A DNA stretch of 31,618 nt from contig JAWVFT010000067.1 of the NCBI GenBank assembly GCA_033855775.1, forward strand, positions 1-31,618. Direction: 5' to 3'. This DNA is from DASVTR01 sp033855775. Lineage in GTDB: Bacteria; Acidobacteriota; Blastocatellia; Pyrinomonadales; Pyrinomonadaceae. Under the pieces are notes generated by a model. That model was not told where the DNA came from and searched no databases. It saw only the letters and a program-made list of their open reading frames with translations. Positions within the stretch are counted from its first letter, which is position 1, and each line of letters starts with the position of its first letter. Position numbers and translations under genes: made by a program. Positions 9,433 through 17,956 of the stretch are shown here, piece after piece.

Positions 9433-9935
9433 CAAAGCTGCCCGCTCTTCGTTCTGGTGACCCAGAGGGGAGCCGCATCCGTCTGCTGCCGTAGAATGAG
9501 GTTGAGTTGCGCGGCATGATGCTGGACGTGGCGCATGTTGTCCAGATGCAACTCAAGGACGCTCATGTCCGGCCATTCAGGCCGGCAGCGTTGCGGCGCC
9601 CGTTCGTCCGTCAAGGCGGCAATCGTCGCGCGGCATTTCCGTCGGCCATAATCCAGATAACTTTGTAGCTCGTCTTTCGTGTAGACGCGTTCGGGCATCA
9701 ACCCTGAAGGGTCCAGTTCGTCAAGCGTGAAAGGGGCGGGCGGCGCGAATCCTTCCGCCGAGCCGGAGAGATAAAAGTCGAGCCAGAAGAGCGCGTGAAA
9801 GACGACGTACCAAAACTCCGGCTCCTGCGAGCGGTCGCCCCAGAGCTTGTCCGGGCAGGCGACGAGCGCGTTTTCAAGCATGTCAATCGCCGCCCCGAAT
9901 TGACGCCAGATGATTTCCTTCAAAGTAGTCTCCAA
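9432..9935 (-). CDS. DinB-family (YfiT-like) putative metal-dependent enzyme
   Basis: 167 residues forming the four-helix pattern of the DinB/YfiT superfamily. The putative divalent-metal histidines are visible: H47 in VVFHALFW and the cluster H136, H139, H140 in MRHVQHHAAQLN. Members include bacillithiol/mycothiol-dependent transferases and many uncharacterised hydrolases; nothing here fixes the substrate. The start codon is TTG at 9935, supported by GAGG about ten bases upstream and by the family-typical N-terminus. It is transcribed toward the kinase gene but separated from it by a terminator-like hairpin, so it is probably its own unit. Confidence 0.85.
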   Translation of the reverse strand: METTLKEIIWRQFGAAIDMLENALVACPDKLWGDRSQEPEFWYVVFHALFWLDFYLSGSAEGFAPPAPFTLDELDPSGLMPERVYTKDELQSYLDYGRRKCRATIAALTDERAPQRCRPEWPDMSVLELHLDNMRHVQHHAAQLNLILRQQTDAAPLWVTRTKSGQL

Positions 9936-10468
9936 CGTAAAAGCCTCAGCCGCTCGTCCCTTCGTCAGATTGAATCACAACATCATTCGTCTTCGTTTTG
10001 AGCGAGTCGGCCAGAGAGGTAGATTAACAGAATCAGCTTCCGCATCAAGAACCTTTGCTATTGACACTCGCGCCCGTTTAGCACTAACCTCTGCCCACTT
10101 CCGAGTTCCGGCGTTTGCTGGCGAAAGCTTTCACCATCGTCAACTAGTCCACCAACCAACTCAGGGAACAAGTTGGAACGCGGCTCTGACAGCTTGTGCC
10201 GATCAACAGTAACGATGAATCGTTGCTGACGCTTCTTTGCCTGACAGCAGATAACTTAGTCACGTTCACATTCTTCCTGCGTTTGGAAATAATTCTCGTT
10301 CGCAACAAAAACGAGAGATTATCTTTTCACCCACGTTATATTTCAGCGCGCGGACTCATTAAACAGTAGAAGTCGCACTCCTGGACGCCGAACCGGAAAG
10401 CTTTGACATAGCTTGCGCCGGCAAAAGCCAGTCGAACTAATTTTCTTTACAGAGAAGGATAGCAACCA
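9936..10468. other. Intergenic region between divergent DinB-like and C11 peptidase genes
   Basis: 533 bases without a convincing gene. It must contain the promoters for both divergent genes. A TATATT at 10337-10342 could be a plus-strand minus-10 box, but no good minus-35 is paired with it. A TTGACA at 10403-10408 also lacks a partner box. One clear hairpin lies at 10289-10322 (listed separately). I see no tRNA, small RNA family or mobile-element trace. Confidence 0.6.
10289..10322 (+). other. Hairpin upstream of the C11 peptidase gene
   Basis: ATAATTCTCGTT pairs with AACGAGA-(G)-ATTAT over 12 base pairs with one bulged G and a 9-base loop. A CTTTTC follows on the plus strand. It could be a weak terminator, a leader structure or an operator; the sequence does not decide. 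Confidence 0.45.
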
Positions 10469-12175
10469 ATGGCTACTAAAGCGACCAACAAACCAGCGCT
10501 GAAAGAGTGGACGCTGATGTTCTTTTTCGCGGGCGATAACCAACTATCGCCGAGCATGATTTCCGAACTCAAAGCTATCAAGGACGCCGGATTTCAACTG
10601 GACACCAACGTGCTGGCCCACTTCGACCCGAACGAAATAGGAGCCCCGACGCGAATCTTTGATGTTAATCAAGCGCGAAAGCGCAACGCCAAAACCTCCA
10701 GAATCGGCGATGCCAGAGACCCTTTCGTCCGCAACCTGAATGAGGATAACATTGATCCCGCTTCGATTAATTCGACCGCAGGAGTCGCTTCAAAGCGCAT
10801 TAAAAAGGGGCTGAAGGAGCCGGACACGCTTGATGTCAAGCAAGCTCTGACGCTCTTTCTGGGCTTCTGTCGAGAGAATCATCCGGCGAAGCATTACATG
10901 CTCTTCCTCATCGGACACGGCATGATTGTCGGCAGCGACGCCTTCTTGCCCGACGACCACGTGATCGCGGCCAGGAATCCCGCTCCGCCATCCAGCAAGA
11001 CATACGACAATGGCGAAGAGTATGCGTCGGACGAGCGCCCGGTGACGGCCCTCTCGCTCAAGCAACTCGAAGAAGTCGTGCGCGGATTTTCCGATCAGGT
11101 CAAAAAGGAGAAGGGCGAGTTCGAGTTGCTGGCCCTGCATAGTTGTTCCATGAGCGCCATCGAAGTCGCGTACCAGTTGAAAGGCACAGCCAACTATATG
11201 ATGGCGACCGAAGGCGTGTCGTTTGTTGGCAGTTGGCCTTATCGCCAGTTGTTGAAAAAGAGCTTCAACACCATCGAGGCGGCGACAAAGAAGAAGGCTC
11301 AAGTAGACGTGCCGAAATTGATGAGCGACCTTTATTTTCTGTCACTCTTTAACGGCAGAGACTTCTCGTCCGCCGGTTACTCTTCCGACCTTGCTTTGTG
11401 CCTGCTGCGAAAGCAGGATGAAGAAGACCCGCTGACAAAACCCATCCAGCAACTCGTGTCCGCGATGAAACGCGGATTGCAAGCCGGGCGCAAGAGCCTC
11501 AACGAGGAGAACAGGGACGAGCGCGTCAAAAACCTCATCCTGCTGGCTCACTGGAAAGCTCAAAGCTACTGGATGGAGAATTATACAGACCTCTTTGATT
11601 TCTGCTTTTGCCTTGGCAAGTCGTGCGACACGCAAGACGACCTGCAAGCGGAGCTAAGAGTGGCTTGCGACGATGTGATGAGGGAGATAGAAAAACTGGT
11701 CGTTCATTCCGAAAACTTCGGGCGGAAGTATCAGTATTCTCATGGCCTCTCTGTTTATTTTCCGTGGTCAAGGGCGGTTGAAGATGAAGATGACGGGATT
11801 TTGCAAAGATACGAAGAGGAATATTCTTTCACCCACGAGTTTGGCGAAGATTCATGGTTCAGCTTCCTTGATAAGTACTTCGATGAAACGCAACGCGACA
11901 GCCACTCGACAGAAGTAGGACTTAAAGACGAGACGAAGCGGCCCGGGTTTGCGATTGCGCGTGAATTCGCCACGCCCTTCGGCAGCTTATCCCGCGTCAA
12001 ACCGTCGCCCGAATTGTCGGGCGTCAAGCCATCGCCGGAAGTGGGAATCGGTTGCAGTTGCGTGTCTATCAAGAATTACCCTGATGAAGAAACCCCGGTG
12101 GAGTTTCAGGGCCGAAAGAAGCGAAACGTCGGAGCGTTTTCCATCAGCAATGGAGCCTTACGCGGACTGGAATAG
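10469..12175 (+). CDS. Clostripain-family (C11) cysteine peptidase
   Basis: 568 residues. The N-terminal half has the C11 (clan CD, caspase-fold) pattern: WTLMFFFAGDNQL at the first strand, catalytic His in LIGHG (H150) and catalytic Cys in LALHSCSM (C226), followed by the AYQLKG...MMATEG strand. The family cleaves after Arg or Lys and is often calcium- or autocleavage-activated; specificity here is not provable. There is no signal peptide, so it is likely cytoplasmic. The C-terminal 65 residues look like a separate tail: a duplicated VKPSPE (510-515 and 519-524), then GCSC and a charged segment. AAGGA about ten bases before the ATG supports the start. It is 77 bases upstream of the TPR-CHAT gene, same strand, suggesting an operon of two caspase-fold proteins. 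Confidence 0.9.
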   Translation: MATKATNKPALKEWTLMFFFAGDNQLSPSMISELKAIKDAGFQLDTNVLAHFDPNEIGAPTRIFDVNQARKRNAKTSRIGDARDPFVRNLNEDNIDPASINSTAGVASKRIKKGLKEPDTLDVKQALTLFLGFCRENHPAKHYMLFLIGHGMIVGSDAFLPDDHVIAARNPAPPSSKTYDNGEEYASDERPVTALSLKQLEEVVRGFSDQVKKEKGEFELLALHSCSMSAIEVAYQLKGTANYMMATEGVSFVGSWPYRQLLKKSFNTIEAATKKKAQVDVPKLMSDLYFLSLFNGRDFSSAGYSSDLALCLLRKQDEEDPLTKPIQQLVSAMKRGLQAGRKSLNEENRDERVKNLILLAHWKAQSYWMENYTDLFDFCFCLGKSCDTQDDLQAELRVACDDVMREIEKLVVHSENFGRKYQYSHGLSVYFPWSRAVEDEDDGILQRYEEEYSFTHEFGEDSWFSFLDKYFDETQRDSHSTEVGLKDETKRPGFAIAREFATPFGSLSRVKPSPELSGVKPSPEVGIGCSCVSIKNYPDEETPVEFQGRKKRNVGAFSISNGALRGLE

Positions 12176-12252
12176 CCTTAGTCCGCATGCCCGAAGCCCT
12201 TTGACCTGTGACGAGCGCGAACATCTCTTCGCGCTCGTCCATTACTCGTTCG

Positions 12253-15200
12253 ATGATGAACCAACGTCTGAGCTTGCCGTTAATTCTGGTCTTCATTTTG
12301 TCGTGTGCCGCTTCGTTGCGCGCGCAGAACGATAATGATGTGCTGTCACGCGATGGGGACGAAAGCGCCACGACGAAGGATGAGAGACAAAGCGCGCTCG
12401 CCATCCTCTCGACCGCCGCGCGCCAATCGCGCTCCGCCGGTGAAGCTGCCAAAGCGGCGCGCTTTTTGAATCGCGTGGGGCGTCTTCAACTACAACTAGC
12501 TCTTCCGCAAGACGCATTGGTAACTTATCAAGATGCGTTGACGAGCATCAAACGAACGCCTGACCCGACCGTTTACATTGACACGTTGAACGGCTTGGGC
12601 GCGGCTCACAATCGCTTGAGCAACTGTGAGCAAGCGGAGGTCTTTCTGCGGCGAGCCATCGCCCTCAGCGAGTCGAACGCATACGTCGCGGGCAAGGCCG
12701 AGGCTCTCTTCACGCTCAGCGATTGCCGGAACTACAACGACCACGCCTTAGCCATCAAGACCGCGCAGGAGTCGCTCACGCTCTGGCAGTCTCTCAAACA
12801 TCAACGCGGCAGCGCCAAAACTTATATAGCTCTCGGCGATTATCAACTGGCTCTCAACAAACTGACGGAGGCCGCGGCGAGCTACGAAGCGGCTTTGAAT
12901 ATCTGGCGCGAACTCGATGTCAAAGCGGGACAGGCAGAGGCTCTGATTAGCCTCGGCTTTCTGGAGTATCGCAAAGGAGCATGGCAAAACGTCTTCGCCT
13001 TTTTCTCGCGTGCGCAAGCCTTGCTTGACGAAAAGGCCGAGCCGCTCATGATGGGACAGATTAGCGCGGGCCTTGCGGAAACATTTATCGAAAGCGGGAT
13101 GCCGGAAACCGGCCTCGTCAAATATCGTGAAGCGTTCGAGCTTTACAGCCAGGCGCAAAACCTGCGCTATCAGGTGGCGATGGCTTGGGGCATCGGGAAG
13201 ACACTGTACATCTCAGGCAACTACACGGAAGCCATCGAGAATTTAGAGCGCGCCCTCGCAGACGCCGAAGCTATCAAAGAGATAAAGGTCGTCGCCCTGT
13301 GCCACGATTTTCTCGGACGAACCCTTGGCGCGACGGATGACCACGCCGCTGCGCTGCGCCATTTCGAGATTGCGCTCAACCTCTACACTCATCTCAGCAG
13401 CCCAAGGGAAGCGGCCCGCGTGCGCGCCCTGATGGGGCGAAATTTCCAACAGCAAGGGCAAATCGAAAAGGCGAAAAAATACTACAAGAGCGCGCTGGAA
13501 ACTTTCGTCGCCATCGCCGACGACGTTAATCGCTCGGCCACGCTGTACGCTCTGGGGAGTTTGGAGTTGAGTCGCGACAATCTGGCTGAAGCGGAAACTT
13601 ATCTGCGCCAGTCCATCGAAGTCACGGAGAACATGCGCCGCGCCGCGACCAGCCGCGATTTGACGACCGCTTTCTCCGCAACCGTCTACGAGCGTTACGA
13701 AAGCTACGTCGAATGTTTGATGCGTAAGCATCAAGCGGAGCCGGGGCGCGGCTTTGACGCGCTGGCTTTCGAGACGAGCGACGCGGCGCGTGCGCGCTCT
13801 CTTGTGGAACTATTGCGCGCCACTCAAACGAACCTCGCGCCCGGACTCGACCCGCAGTTGGCCGCGCGCGAGCAGTCGCTTCGCCAAACGCTGCGGGCCA
13901 AAGATGATTTCAAAGTCGAACTGCTCAGCGGGAAATATAAGCCGGAACAGTTGGCCGCGGTGGAGGCGGAACTGGCGCGACTCGAAGCTGAACTTAAAGA
14001 GGTCAACGAAGAAATCGCGGCGCGCTATCCGGCTTACGCGCAGATGACGCGGCCCGTGCCTTTGAGCTTGCGACAAATCCAGCAGCAGGTTATCGCCGAC
14101 GACCAGACCATGTTGCTCGAATACAGCCTCGGCGCAACCAAGAGCTACGTCTGGGCCGTGACGCGCGACGGCATCAAGAGCTTTGAGCTAGCCGCGCCGA
14201 AGTTAATCAACGACGCGGCGCAGAGATTTTATAAACTGCTCGCCGCTGAGCCGGGCAGAAACGGCGCGGACGAGTGGACAACGGCGGCGCAGGAGTTGAG
14301 CCGTCTGGTGCTGTCGCCCGTCGCCGCCGAATTGAACAAGCACAGGATTATCGTCGTCGCAGACGGCGCGCTCCATTACGTTCCCTTTCAAGCTTTGCTG
14401 TCGCCGTCGTCGTCCTTCAATGAGCCGCTCGCAGACAACTACGAAGTGGTCAACGACCCTTCGGCCTCAATCCTTGGAGAGTTGCGTGACGAAGCGGCGC
14501 GGCGCAAGCCTGCGGCGATGCTTCTGGCGGCCTTTGGCGACCCCGTGTTCAATTCGGATTACAAGCAGCGCGCAGCCGCAAACGGCGGCGGGCGATTGGC
14601 AGCCATGCTGGCGCTTGGGCTCATGCATTGGCGTCATGCCGTGCGAGACATTGCGTTGAGCGGAGATTCTTTCGACCCGGCAACCATCGACCCGTTGATG
14701 TATGCCAAGCTTGAGTTGAATAATCTGCGCGACGTGACTGCCGTCGGGGAGACTTTCATGGCGTTGGATTTCGATGCCACACGCGAGCGGCTACAGAACA
14801 CAGACTTGACCAGGTTTGCGATTCTGCATCTCGCCACGCATGGCTTTCTAGACCCGCAGCGACCGGCAAAGTCGGGCCTCGTGTTCTCCACCGTTAATCG
14901 TGACGGGCAAGCGCAGGATGGTTTTCTGGGGCTGCAAGACATTTATAACCTGCATGCGCCGGTCGAGATGGTCGTGCTCAGCGCGTGCCGCACGGCTCTC
15001 GGCAAAGAGGTGCGCGGCGAGGGCTTCATCGGCTTGACACGCGGCTTCATGTACGCGGGCGCGTCCAGCGTGGTGGCGAGTTTGTGGCAAGCCGACGATG
15101 AAGCGACATCGGAGTTGATGAAGATTTTCTACGTCAACATGCTGCAAAACGGGATGACTCCGGCAGCGGCTTTGCGCGCCGCGCAGAACAGCATCCGGCA

Positions 15201-15435
15201 GCGACCGGAGTGGCGTTCGCCTCACTACTGGGCAGCCTTTACCTTGCAGGGCGAGTATCGCCAGCTTATTAAATCAACGCCCGTCGCAGACGCGCCCGCG
15301 TATTCGAAGATGATTATGGGCGGGGCGTTATTGATGTTGCTGGCGTTGTTGGCGGGCGCTGGATGGCTTTATCGCCGTCGTCGCTGGCGACGTGCCGTGC
15401 GGAGAGCGGAGAGCTATTCGACCGCGAACAAGTAG
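12253..15435 (+). CDS. Secreted, membrane-anchored TPR-CHAT protein
   Basis: 1060 residues from the ATG at 12253; an upstream GTG at 12208 is less likely because the signal peptide (LSLPLILVFILSCAASLRAQ) would be internal. About a dozen TPRs occupy residues 40-450. A charged helical linker follows (about 530-600). The CHAT domain lies at about 720-985 with both catalytic motifs: H863 in HLATHGF and C912 in LSACRTALG. A transmembrane helix (about 1020-1040) precedes an Arg-rich tail. CHAT domains are caspase-like peptidases of clan CD. Signal peptide plus C-terminal anchor places the TPR and CHAT parts outside the cytoplasm, unlike CRISPR-associated TPR-CHAT. No Shine-Dalgarno is evident. Its 3' end overlaps the convergent anti-sigma-like gene by 22 bases. 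Confidence 0.9.
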   Translation: MMNQRLSLPLILVFILSCAASLRAQNDNDVLSRDGDESATTKDERQSALAILSTAARQSRSAGEAAKAARFLNRVGRLQLQLALPQDALVTYQDALTSIKRTPDPTVYIDTLNGLGAAHNRLSNCEQAEVFLRRAIALSESNAYVAGKAEALFTLSDCRNYNDHALAIKTAQESLTLWQSLKHQRGSAKTYIALGDYQLALNKLTEAAASYEAALNIWRELDVKAGQAEALISLGFLEYRKGAWQNVFAFFSRAQALLDEKAEPLMMGQISAGLAETFIESGMPETGLVKYREAFELYSQAQNLRYQVAMAWGIGKTLYISGNYTEAIENLERALADAEAIKEIKVVALCHDFLGRTLGATDDHAAALRHFEIALNLYTHLSSPREAARVRALMGRNFQQQGQIEKAKKYYKSALETFVAIADDVNRSATLYALGSLELSRDNLAEAETYLRQSIEVTENMRRAATSRDLTTAFSATVYERYESYVECLMRKHQAEPGRGFDALAFETSDAARARSLVELLRATQTNLAPGLDPQLAAREQSLRQTLRAKDDFKVELLSGKYKPEQLAAVEAELARLEAELKEVNEEIAARYPAYAQMTRPVPLSLRQIQQQVIADDQTMLLEYSLGATKSYVWAVTRDGIKSFELAAPKLINDAAQRFYKLLAAEPGRNGADEWTTAAQELSRLVLSPVAAELNKHRIIVVADGALHYVPFQALLSPSSSFNEPLADNYEVVNDPSASILGELRDEAARRKPAAMLLAAFGDPVFNSDYKQRAAANGGGRLAAMLALGLMHWRHAVRDIALSGDSFDPATIDPLMYAKLELNNLRDVTAVGETFMALDFDATRERLQNTDLTRFAILHLATHGFLDPQRPAKSGLVFSTVNRDGQAQDGFLGLQDIYNLHAPVEMVVLSACRTALGKEVRGEGFIGLTRGFMYAGASSVVASLWQADDEATSELMKIFYVNMLQNGMTPAAALRAAQNSIRQRPEWRSPHYWAAFTLQGEYRQLIKSTPVADAPAYSKMIMGGALLMLLALLAGAGWLYRRRRWRRAVRRAESYSTANK

Positions 15436-16184
15436 CTGCCGTTGATGCGCTGCTCCGCGCCGCCGTTGGCGGTCGTGTAGAGCTTCAAAGCATAACGCCC
15501 TTGCGGAAGTTGCGCAGCCGGGATGACGACCGAGACGGATTGAGCGTCTTGCCCGCTTATCTCCACAGTATTAATCTCGCCTCTCTCATTCATTAACTCA
15601 ACACGATAGCGCGCCGCCGTGGCGGACGGTTCGGGCAGAGTCAAAGAAATTTTCAGGCCGCCTGTGCCGGGCGGCAGCGTCACTTTGCTGACAGGCGCGT
15701 TTGCGCCGCGGCTGGCGGCGCTGATGTTCAAGTTCAACGTGGCGAAGGTCTGCGGGGGGCGAGCGGGCATGAAGGCGGGCCAGTAGAGGAAGACGCCAAC
15801 CATCAGAGCCACCAACACAAGAGCCGTGGCGGCTTGAAGCTGCCATGCCTGCCTGCTCCAAAAAGCGCGCACACGCTCAGTCCATGTTGGCTCCGGCGGC
15901 GAAACGGGAAGCGGCTTCGCTTGAGTTTCATCAACGTGCCGCAACAGCGCGGCGGCCATGCCCACGCGCTCGCGGCGGGCCGCTGTGGTCAGATACTTTT
16001 GTTTAAAGCGTTCGTGTCGCTCCGGCGTCAGTTCATAACGCAAATAATCGTCAATCAAGTCTTCTTCGACCAGATTAATCTGCTCCGACCAACTCTCCTG
16101 CGCAAAACATTCATCCTCGAACTGCTCCAATTCTTCTTCCGGCAGTTCTTCCAGAAAATAAGCGATGATACGTTCTTCAGTCAT
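15414..16184 (-). CDS. Membrane anti-sigma-like protein
   Basis: 256 residues. The N-terminal 90 residues are acidic and helical (MTEERIIAYFLEELPEEEL...), resembling the cytoplasmic part of acidobacterial anti-sigma factors but without the His-Cys zinc motif. One transmembrane helix spans about 116-135. The C-terminal 110 residues form a beta-rich extracytoplasmic domain (RYRVELMNERGE, GRYALKLYTT). It lies 98 bases downstream of an ECF sigma factor on the same strand, the usual arrangement for a sigma/anti-sigma pair. It overlaps the end of the convergent TPR-CHAT gene by 22 bases. No Shine-Dalgarno is visible at the ATG. Pairing with the sigma factor is inferred from context. Confidence 0.75.
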   Translation of the reverse strand: MTEERIIAYFLEELPEEELEQFEDECFAQESWSEQINLVEEDLIDDYLRYELTPERHERFKQKYLTTAARRERVGMAAALLRHVDETQAKPLPVSPPEPTWTERVRAFWSRQAWQLQAATALVLVALMVGVFLYWPAFMPARPPQTFATLNLNISAASRGANAPVSKVTLPPGTGGLKISLTLPEPSATAARYRVELMNERGEINTVEISGQDAQSVSVVIPAAQLPQGRYALKLYTTANGGAEQRINGSYLFAVE

Positions 16185-16282
16185 ACTTTATGAAAATCCG
16201 GCTATTTCCGCCCCCTTGCAAGATTCCTTCCTTAAGGCTCCTACTATGAATGCTCCAAATGCGCGGTTTGTTACGCGCTAAA

Positions 16283-16879
16283 TTATCCGTAGACTTCCTT
16301 CGTGCGTTTCTCGACGCAATTCGTCAGGCTGGTGCGCAAGCGCGTCACGCGCATTCGCAAGGCCAGCATAGTTGTCTTCATAGTCTCTGCCAGTTGGCGG
16401 CGATGCTCTGCGCGCGCTTGCCCGCGCATGACCTGACAATAGGACACCAATAGCTGCTGCTCTTCGCCCGCCAACTGCTCAAAGCAAGGCTTTAAGATGT
16501 TATAGATGCGCTCTAGCTGCTCATCGGTGGCGCTCGACAGGTCGTTGACAAAGTTCAGAAAGGCAGGGCTTTCGCGTTGCGTGCGGCGCAATCTTTCTTT
16601 GACGATGTTGCGGGCGATGCCGAGGCAGTATTTGCCGACATCCGGCACGGGCGTTCCGGCGTTAATCTTGAGGGCGGCGCGGTCAATAGTCTCGTCAGCG
16701 GCGCTCAAGGGGTCGGGAAGCCCCTTCATGCTGAATAACCCGGCCAGCTTTTGATGCAGCCGTGTGTAATGGCGTGCGGCTTCTTCAGGCTCCGGCGAGA
16801 GGCTCTCCAAAAACCGCGCGAAAGCCTCGCGGCCCACAGCATGCCGGTTCGCCAAATTATCCTGGGGGGAATCTGCCAT
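16283..16879 (-). CDS. ECF-type RNA polymerase sigma factor
   Basis: 198 residues. A region-2-like stretch (about 30-105, with ADETIDRAAL and YCLGIARNIVKERLRR) and a region-4-like helix-turn-helix (about 145-180, LVSYCQVMRGQARAEHRRQLAETM) are separated by a short linker, with no sigma region 3 or 1. This is the layout of group 4 (ECF) sigma factors, in the diverged form common in Acidobacteria. It should direct RNA polymerase to a small regulon under control of the membrane protein encoded just downstream. Start is the ATG at 16879 without a clear Shine-Dalgarno. Confidence 0.8.
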   Translation of the reverse strand: MADSPQDNLANRHAVGREAFARFLESLSPEPEEAARHYTRLHQKLAGLFSMKGLPDPLSAADETIDRAALKINAGTPVPDVGKYCLGIARNIVKERLRRTQRESPAFLNFVNDLSSATDEQLERIYNILKPCFEQLAGEEQQLLVSYCQVMRGQARAEHRRQLAETMKTTMLALRMRVTRLRTSLTNCVEKRTKEVYG

Positions 16880-17213
16880 GTCAGGCTTATTACAGCTTGA
16901 GATAGAATCCTTGCGACGAACGCAGGCATCCGCTGCAAGCAGGGTGGATTCGAAATGAGCGGAAAATGTCGGAAGCCTTTTGTCCGAAGCGATGGCTATA
17001 GCTCATTCCGTTCTACTACTTAAAGTTAAACGGTGGAATGAACAGCCTTGCATTGTACAGCAATAATTGTGGTAAGCAAGCGTTCGCCGTTTCTCCGCGG
17101 GCTGGCCTGACAGACTTTCTATCAGGCCGCGAGAAGCTCAAACGCGGAATGATGACGACGCCGCTATTCTCGAATGAGTTCGCCGGTTGATGAGCGGGCG
17201 GCGGTTTGGTCAA
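16880..17213. other. Intergenic region between FKBP and ECF sigma genes
   Basis: 334 bases. It must carry the sigma gene promoter, but I could not pick a convincing one. It contains one strong hairpin (17104-17128). A 65-codon minus-strand frame at 17016-17213 looks non-coding. Confidence 0.55.
17104..17128. other. Strong hairpin downstream of the FKBP gene
   Basis: GGCCTGACAGA pairs with TCTATCAGGCC over 11 base pairs (one G-U) with a 3-base loop. It lies about 86 bases after the FKBP stop and has no T-tract on either side, so it may be an RNA-stabilising 3' structure rather than an intrinsic terminator. Confidence 0.5.
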
Positions 17214-17759
17214 TCAACGCGTCGGAGAGATTGAGCCTGTGGCCGGAGCTTCTTTAACGCCGACGACTTCGACGATAAAGATGAGCGTTGCGTCAGGCGG
17301 AATCGCTCCGCCCGCTCCCCTTGAGCCGTAGCCGAGTTGCGGCGGAATAACCAGCGTCGCCTGATCTCCAACCCGCAGCAGCGCGATTCCCTCGTCCCAA
17401 CCCTTAATCACTCGGCCTGCGCCCAAAGGGAATTCTATCGGCTCGTTTCTATCGAGCGAACTGTCGAACGTCCTCCCGTTGCCGAGCAGGCCCGTGTAGT
17501 GCACACGCACAGTGTCTCCGACTTTCAACTGCTGCCCGGCGCCGTGCTGCGTAATCATGTAGGTGAGACCTGACGGAGTAGTCGTCGCCAAAGGGACTGC
17601 GCGCGCGGCGCTCTTTTTCGGTTCCACCTTGGCGCCCGCCGTTCTTCGCGCGCGACGGGAAGACGAAGAGCCTCTGCGTGTCTGGCCGGTTGTGACAGAG
17701 GCGAAAATAGCGAGCGACAATAACAGAGCGATGACAAACGAGCTTTTCTGATTAAGCAT
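17214..17759 (-). CDS. Exported FKBP-type peptidyl-prolyl cis-trans isomerase
   Basis: 181 residues. A signal peptide (1-25, FVIALLLSLAIFASVTTGQ) is followed by a basic, Ser/Arg-rich linker (27-60) and one FKBP domain (about 65-170). The domain shows hallmark strings VRVHYTGLL, RTFDSS, VIKGWDEG, IPPQLGYGSRG and IPPDATLIFIVEV. It catalyses prolyl isomerisation to assist folding of exported proteins. Single-domain length is normal for the short secreted type. GGGA about a dozen bases before the ATG is an acceptable ribosome site. It is upstream of the ECF sigma gene on the same strand but 334 bases away, so probably separate. Confidence 0.95.
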   Translation of the reverse strand: MLNQKSSFVIALLLSLAIFASVTTGQTRRGSSSSRRARRTAGAKVEPKKSAARAVPLATTTPSGLTYMITQHGAGQQLKVGDTVRVHYTGLLGNGRTFDSSLDRNEPIEFPLGAGRVIKGWDEGIALLRVGDQATLVIPPQLGYGSRGAGGAIPPDATLIFIVEVVGVKEAPATGSISPTR

Positions 17760-17914
17760 GATGATTCAAGTCCCTTTTAAGATTTACGTCTTGACGACAA
17801 CAGCAATTCCTTCTTCATCTCATCATAAAACAAAACCTCGCTGCGCGGAAAATGTGTTTTAGCTCGCGCGATTGATTGGGAGGCGGCGGCGCCGTCTTGA
17901 GAGAAGAAAGGTTC

Positions 17915-17945
17915 GAGGGCCAGCCACTTTGCGCGACCGGCCCTC
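17915..17945 (-). terminator. Candidate terminator of the multicopper oxidase gene
   Basis: A perfect 7-bp GC-rich inverted repeat (GAGGGCC / GGCCCTC) lies 11 bases after the oxidase stop. On the minus strand it is followed by a pyrimidine-rich AACCTTTCTTCTCTC rather than a pure T-run. Confidence 0.4.
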
Positions 17946-17956
17946 AAAGAAAGTCT

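Noticed and set aside
12253..15435. CRISPR-associated (type III-E/Craspase) TPR-CHAT
   Set aside because: The protein has a signal peptide and a C-terminal membrane anchor, and no Cas7-11 or CRISPR array lies nearby.
17016..17213. 65-codon minus-strand frame after the FKBP gene
   Set aside because: It has no ribosome site or domain, is of odd composition, and spans a strong hairpin in an intergenic region.
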